Made by a program: the position numbers and the translations under genes
The notes under the pieces: generated by a model
What the model was told of the DNA's origin: nothing
Databases searched by the model: none
What the model saw: only the letters and a program-made list of their open reading frames with translations
Origin: Ectopseudomonas composti
Lineage (GTDB): Bacteria > Pseudomonadota > Gammaproteobacteria > Pseudomonadales > Pseudomonadaceae
Length of the DNA: 7,080 nucleotides
Reading direction: 5' to 3'
Assembly (NCBI GenBank): GCA_946886245.1
Contig: CAMPIF010000223.1
Location: 1 to 7,080, forward strand
Shown: piece by piece, positions 4,104 through 7,080 of the stretch
Layout of the letters: each line of letters opens with the position of its first letter
Numbering within the stretch: the stretch's first letter is position 1

Positions 4104-4967
4104 TCAGACAGCCTTGAGTCGCGGGTTGGCAGTAACCGGATGGGTCTTGTGGCGATTCTCGAAGCAGAAGTTGGTGGCCTGCACGTAGCCTTCAGCCGAG
4201 CCACAATCGAAGCGGCGACCCTTGAACTTGTAGGCCAGCACGCAGCCCTGCTGGGCCTGCTTCATCAGGGCATCGGTGATCTGGATTTCGCCGCTCTTGC
4301 CCGGCTCGGTCTGTTCGATCAGCGAGAAGATGTCGGGCGTGAGGATGTAGCGGCCGATGATCGCCAGGTTCGAGGGTGCGTCTTCCGGGTTGGGTTTCTC
4401 CACCATGCTGTCGATGCGGAAGATATCGTCGCGCAGCGCCTCACCGGCGATCACGCCATAGCGTGACACCTCCTCCATCGGCACTTCCTGGATGGCGACG
4501 ATGGAGCAGCGGAACTGTTCGTAGAGTTTGACCATCTGGCTCAGCACGCCGTCGCCGTCGAGGTTCAGGCACAGGTCGTCGGCCAGCACCACGGCGAAGG
4601 CCTCATCGCCGATCAGGGAGCGCCCGGTCAGAATGGCGTGGCCAAGGCCCTTCATCTCCACCTGGCGGGTGTAGGAGAAGGTGCATTGATCGATCAGGTG
4701 ACGAACGCCACTCAGGGATTTTTCCTTGCCGGTGTTGGAGATCTCGTGCTCCAGCTCGTAGCTGATGTCGAAGTGATCCTCCAGCGAGCGCTTGCCGCGA
4801 CCGGTGACGATGGCGATTTCATTGAGCCCGGCCTGGAGGGCTTCTTCGACACCGTACTGGATCAACGGGGTGTCGACCACCGGCAACATTTCCTTGGGCA
4901 TCGACTTGGTCGCGGGAAGAAAGCGGGTGCCGTAACCGGCGGCGGGAAACAAACATTTCTTGATCAT
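4104..4967 (-). CDS. galU: UTP-glucose-1-phosphate uridylyltransferase
   Basis: A 287-residue GalU, close to the pseudomonad enzyme along its length. It makes UDP-glucose from UTP and glucose-1-phosphate in the cytoplasm, feeding LPS core, exopolysaccharide and UDP-glucuronate synthesis. Motifs: nucleotide-binding AAGYGTRFLPATKSMPKEM (9-27), QYGVEEA (37-43), the ADD metal/UTP site (129-131), MVEKP with the substrate-binding lysine (188-192), and FDCGSAEGY (253-261). The ATG at 4967 gives the standard N-terminus MIKKCLFPAAG; its Shine-Dalgarno sequence is weak. The last ~15 residues (HKTHPVTANPRLKAV) replace the usual short GalU tail and make it slightly longer than the ~279 residues I recall as typical. 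In P. aeruginosa, as I remember, ugd follows galU; here an accessory region does. No clear intrinsic terminator follows. Confidence 0.97.
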   Translation of the reverse strand: MIKKCLFPAAGYGTRFLPATKSMPKEMLPVVDTPLIQYGVEEALQAGLNEIAIVTGRGKRSLEDHFDISYELEHEISNTGKEKSLSGVRHLIDQCTFSYTRQVEMKGLGHAILTGRSLIGDEAFAVVLADDLCLNLDGDGVLSQMVKLYEQFRCSIVAIQEVPMEEVSRYGVIAGEALRDDIFRIDSMVEKPNPEDAPSNLAIIGRYILTPDIFSLIEQTEPGKSGEIQITDALMKQAQQGCVLAYKFKGRRFDCGSAEGYVQATNFCFENRHKTHPVTANPRLKAV

Positions 4968-4999
4968 GGGTTCTGTACCAATTGAGTGACTCGGTAATA

Positions 5000-5030
5000 G
5001 AACCTGACCCGCTCAGAACCGTTGCGGTTC
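5000..5030. promoter_or_regulatory. Palindrome and direct repeats upstream of galU
   Basis: GAACCG (5016-5021) and CGGTTC (5025-5030) form a perfect inverted repeat around TTG, 49 bp upstream of the galU start. The hexamer AGAACC occurs at 5000-5005 and 5015-5020 (15-bp period), and its reverse complement GGTTCT lies next to the galU start codon. This could be an operator in the galU promoter. It could also be a transcript hairpin, but no T-run follows, so it is not a typical terminator. Confidence 0.35.
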
Positions 5031-5059
5031 AAGATATTTCAGCAGGCGGCGTTTCGCTG

Positions 5060-5116
5060 CTGCACTTCTTGTGCAGTTCGGCACCTCGACCTCAGCACGC
5101 GGATGCCGAGGTGCCG
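5060..5116. other. Two tandem hairpins between VOC gene and galU
   Basis: A perfect 10-bp stem CGGCACCTCG / CGAGGTGCCG (5079-5088 with 5107-5116, 18-nt loop) is followed on the minus strand by a 6-bp stem CTGCAC / GTGCAG with a 5-nt loop (5060-5076). They begin 20 nt after the VOC stop codon. Neither is followed by a T-run, so if they end the gor-TRIC-VOC transcript it is not in the classic intrinsic way. They may protect the mRNA 3' end or act in Rho-dependent termination. Neither sequence was seen elsewhere in the window. Confidence 0.5.
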
Positions 5117-5136
5117 TAGCACGCAAGAAGCCGTCC

Positions 5137-5517
5137 CTAGGCGGGATAACGACTCACTTCGATCAGATTGCCGTCCGGGTCGCGAAAATACACCGACTCG
5201 ATGGGCCCGACGGCGCCGGTACGCGCCACCGGCCCCTCTTCCACCGTCACGCCCTGCTCGGCCAGATGAGCCATGACTCGCTCCAGCGGCCACAGGGTGA
5301 TCAGGCACAGATCGATGGCGCCCGGTGTCGGCTTGATCGCCTTGGGCTCGAACTCACGCCCGGCCTGATGCAGATTGAATTTCTGCTGGCCGAATACCAA
5401 GGCGCTGCGCCCGGCGCCGAAGCGCTCGTGGCGCATGCCCAGCACGCGCTCATAGAAATCGACGGTGATGTCGATGTCCGCCACCGTCAGCACCAGATGG
5501 TCCAGTCTCTCGATCAT
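5137..5517 (-). CDS. VOC-family (glyoxalase fold) protein, STM3117-like
   Basis: A 126-residue single vicinal-oxygen-chelate protein: beta strand with RLDHLVLTVADI (4-15), helix with DFYERVLGM (20-28), FGQQKFNLHQAGREFEPKA (42-60), and the closing FRDPDGNLIEVS (111-122). Likely metal ligands are His7, His50 and Glu120. The pattern is that of the glyoxalase-related proteins annotated as STM3117-like; such enzymes bind a divalent metal, but the substrate (methylglyoxal adduct, thiol conjugate or other) cannot be read here. The start ATG lies 2 nt after the stop codon of the TRIC gene and has only a weak Shine-Dalgarno sequence, so translation is probably coupled. The open frame extends upstream inside the TRIC gene but there matches nothing. 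Its place behind glutathione reductase suggests a role in thiol-linked detoxification, which is inferred. Confidence 0.92.
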   Translation of the reverse strand: MIERLDHLVLTVADIDITVDFYERVLGMRHERFGAGRSALVFGQQKFNLHQAGREFEPKAIKPTPGAIDLCLITLWPLERVMAHLAEQGVTVEEGPVARTGAVGPIESVYFRDPDGNLIEVSRYPA

Positions 5518-5519
5518 GT

Positions 5520-6143
5520 TCAATGCCTGTCCAGCAGATGAAAACGTGGCAAGCCGAGATGCCAGTGGATCGCCGCCAGACGTGCGGCCAGCACCACGAA
5601 CATCGCCGCGGCGGTATCGAGCCAGTGCGGCGTGCCCAGGGCGCGCAGGCCGATAAAGGTGAGCGCGCCGGCGATGCAGGCCGTGGCATAGATTTCCTTC
5701 TGGAAGATCAGCGGGATCTCGTTGCACAGCACATCGCGAATCACCCCGCCGACCACGCCGGTCATCACGCCCATGATCACCGCTGTGCTGATCGGCGTAC
5801 CACTCTGCAGCGCCAGCTCGGTGCCATACACGGTGAACACGGCCAGGCCGAAGGCATCGGCGATCAGCAGACCTTTCTCGTGAATCGGCCGGGTCATGCG
5901 CACCCAGGCCACGGTGCCCAGCGCCGCCAGTGAGGCGACCAGGATGTAGGTGTCGTCACGAATCCAGCTGACCGGATGATTGTCCAGAATCAGGTCGCGC
6001 AGCGTACCGCCGCCCAGCGCGGTGACGATGGCCATCACCAGCACACCGAACAGGTCCATGGACTTGCGCCCCGCCATCAGCGCACCGGTGATGGCGAACA
6101 CCGCAACGCCGAACAGGTCGGCGACATAGAAAAGCGTTTCCAT
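5520..6143 (-). CDS. TRIC cation channel family (UPF0126) membrane protein
   Basis: A 207-residue inner-membrane protein with about seven hydrophobic segments arranged as two UPF0126 repeats. Each repeat has the glycine-rich kink and the Arg-Asp pair of the family: ALGGGTLRDLIL (43-54) and GVVGGVIRDVLC (129-140). Prokaryotic TRIC proteins (YadS/YicG-like) form trimers that conduct monovalent cations, mainly K+; the physiological role in bacteria is unclear. The ATG at 6143 starts 7 nt after the gor stop codon, and the Shine-Dalgarno sequence GAGGG overlaps that stop (TGAGGG), a sign of translational coupling. The VOC gene starts 2 nt after its own stop. The C-terminal tail (HWHLGLPRFHLLDRH) is short and basic and faces the cytoplasm or periplasm; its side was not determined. 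Confidence 0.93.
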   Translation of the reverse strand: METLFYVADLFGVAVFAITGALMAGRKSMDLFGVLVMAIVTALGGGTLRDLILDNHPVSWIRDDTYILVASLAALGTVAWVRMTRPIHEKGLLIADAFGLAVFTVYGTELALQSGTPISTAVIMGVMTGVVGGVIRDVLCNEIPLIFQKEIYATACIAGALTFIGLRALGTPHWLDTAAAMFVVLAARLAAIHWHLGLPRFHLLDRH

Positions 6144-6150
6144 GCTGCCC

Positions 6151-7080
6151 TCAGCGGCTGACCGGCGTACGCAGGGTGACGAACTCCTCGGCGGCGCTCG
6201 GATGCACGCCGATGGTCTCGTCGAAGATCTGCTTGGTCGCGCCTGCTTTCAGGGCGACAGCCAGGCCCTGAACGATCTCACCCGCCTCCGGCCCGACCAT
6301 ATGGCAACCGAGCACGCGGTCGCTGTCGGCATCCACCACCAGCTTCATCAGCGTGCGCTCCGGGTTTTCGGTCAGCGTCAACTTCATCGGCCGGAAGCGG
6401 CTCTCGAAGACCTTCACCTGGTGCCCGGCTTCGATGGCCTGCTCTTCACTCAGGCCAACGGTGCCAATATTCGGCAAGCTGAATACGGCGGTGGGGATCA
6501 TGCTGTAATCCAGCGGCCGGTATTCCTCGGGCTTGAACAACCGGCGCGCCACGGCCATGCCCTCGGCCAGCGCCACCGGCGTCAGCTGCACGCGGCCAAT
6601 CACGTCACCCAGGGCGAGAATCGACGGCGTGGAGGTCTGGAATAGGTCGTCCACCTCGATGTAGCCGCGCTTGTCCAACTTCACCTCGACGTTTTCCAGG
6701 CCCAGGTTGTCGAGCATCGGCCGGCGACCGGTGGCATAGAACACACAATCGGCCTCCAGCACGCGGCCGTCCTTGAGCGTCGCGGCCAGGCTGCCATCAG
6801 CCTGGCGCTCGATGCTGGCGATATCGGCATTGAACTGCAGGTCGAGGCCCTTCTTGCTCAGTTCCTCGCGCAGGTGCTGGCGCACCGCACCGTCGAAGCC
6901 ACGCAGGAACAGCTCGCCGCGATAAAGCAGCGAGGTAGTTGCACCCAGGCCATGGAAGATCGAAGCAAACTCCACGGCGATATAGCCGCCGCCCACCACC
7001 AGTACGCGCTTGGGCAGTTGCTTGAGGAAGAAGGCTTCGTTGGAGCTGATGGCGTGTTCGCGGCCAGGAATATCGGGAAT
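6151..7080 (-). CDS. gor: Glutathione reductase, C-terminal two thirds
   Basis: 309 residues are visible; about 140-145 N-terminal residues, including the FAD-binding GxGxxG and the redox-active CxxxxC, lie beyond the right edge. The visible part holds the NADPH-binding fold with GGGYIAVE (30-37) and two arginines (Arg54, Arg60) spaced as in enzymes that prefer NADPH, then ATGRRP (116-121), the second FAD contact ALGDV (156-160), and the dimer-interface domain ending in [16 protein letters not shown], where the His-Glu pair (His293, Glu298) is the catalytic acid/base. It reduces glutathione disulfide with NADPH in the cytoplasm. It is the first visible gene of a tight unit with the TRIC and VOC genes (7-nt and 2-nt gaps). 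Confidence 0.95.
   Translation of the reverse strand: MPDIPGREHAISSNEAFFLKQLPKRVLVVGGGYIAVEFASIFHGLGATTSLLYRGELFLRGFDGAVRQHLREELSKKGLDLQFNADIASIERQADGSLAATLKDGRVLEADCVFYATGRRPMLDNLGLENVEVKLDKRGYIEVDDLFQTSTPSILALGDVIGRVQLTPVALAEGMAVARRLFKPEEYRPLDYSMIPTAVFSLPNIGTVGLSEEQAIEAGHQVKVFESRFRPMKLTLTENPERTLMKLVVDADSDRVLGCHMVGPEAGEIVQGLAVALKAGATKQIFDETIGVHPSAAEEFVTLRTPVSR

Noticed and set aside
4638..4985. 115-codon plus-strand frame opposite galU
   Set aside because: It is antisense to a well-conserved galU; the long frame is a by-product of GC-rich codon use.

Overview
The window reads as a chromosomal stretch of a high-GC gammaproteobacterium, almost certainly a Pseudomonas species. The GalU, the glutathione reductase, the VOC protein and the mqo relic all look pseudomonad, and the gor / VOC / galU neighbourhood resembles the PA2025-PA2023 region of P. 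aeruginosa as I remember it. No tRNA, rRNA, CRISPR array, transposase or integrase was seen.

Two halves can be separated. The right half (about 4.1-7.08 kb, all minus strand) is compact housekeeping DNA. A glutathione reductase gene (gor, N-terminus beyond the right edge) is followed after 7 nt by a TRIC/UPF0126 membrane channel gene, and 2 nt after that by a small glyoxalase-fold (VOC) gene. This looks like one translationally coupled unit. After an intergenic stretch with two hairpins and a palindrome comes galU (UDP-glucose pyrophosphorylase).

The left half (about 1-4.1 kb) is an accessory, stress-type region of small genes and gene relics. On the minus strand are a PLDc_N-type two-helix membrane protein, two short KGG-repeat (con-10/GsiB-like) stress proteins, an unrecognised 74-codon ORF between them, and the first codons of a hemerythrin-domain protein. 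On the plus strand are a YghA/GSP39-type short-chain dehydrogenase and an unrecognised three-helix membrane protein. KGG proteins, hemerythrin proteins and GSP39-type SDRs belong to families often linked to general stress, desiccation or stationary phase, so co-regulation is plausible but is inferred.

The most unusual feature is a set of gene fragments in the gaps: a DUF421/YetF C-terminus (minus, 980-1150), an N-terminal piece of a malate:quinone oxidoreductase with a +1 frameshift (plus, 1241-1391), and the first ~34 codons of a TPP-dependent acetolactate-synthase/pyruvate-oxidase-like enzyme (plus, 2918-3019). In addition, the whole 5' leader of the first KGG gene, including a small hairpin and the Shine-Dalgarno sequence, is present again 3.65 kb away (3948-4007) at about 84% identity with no recognisable gene after it. 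Together these suggest repeated gain, duplication and decay beside galU.
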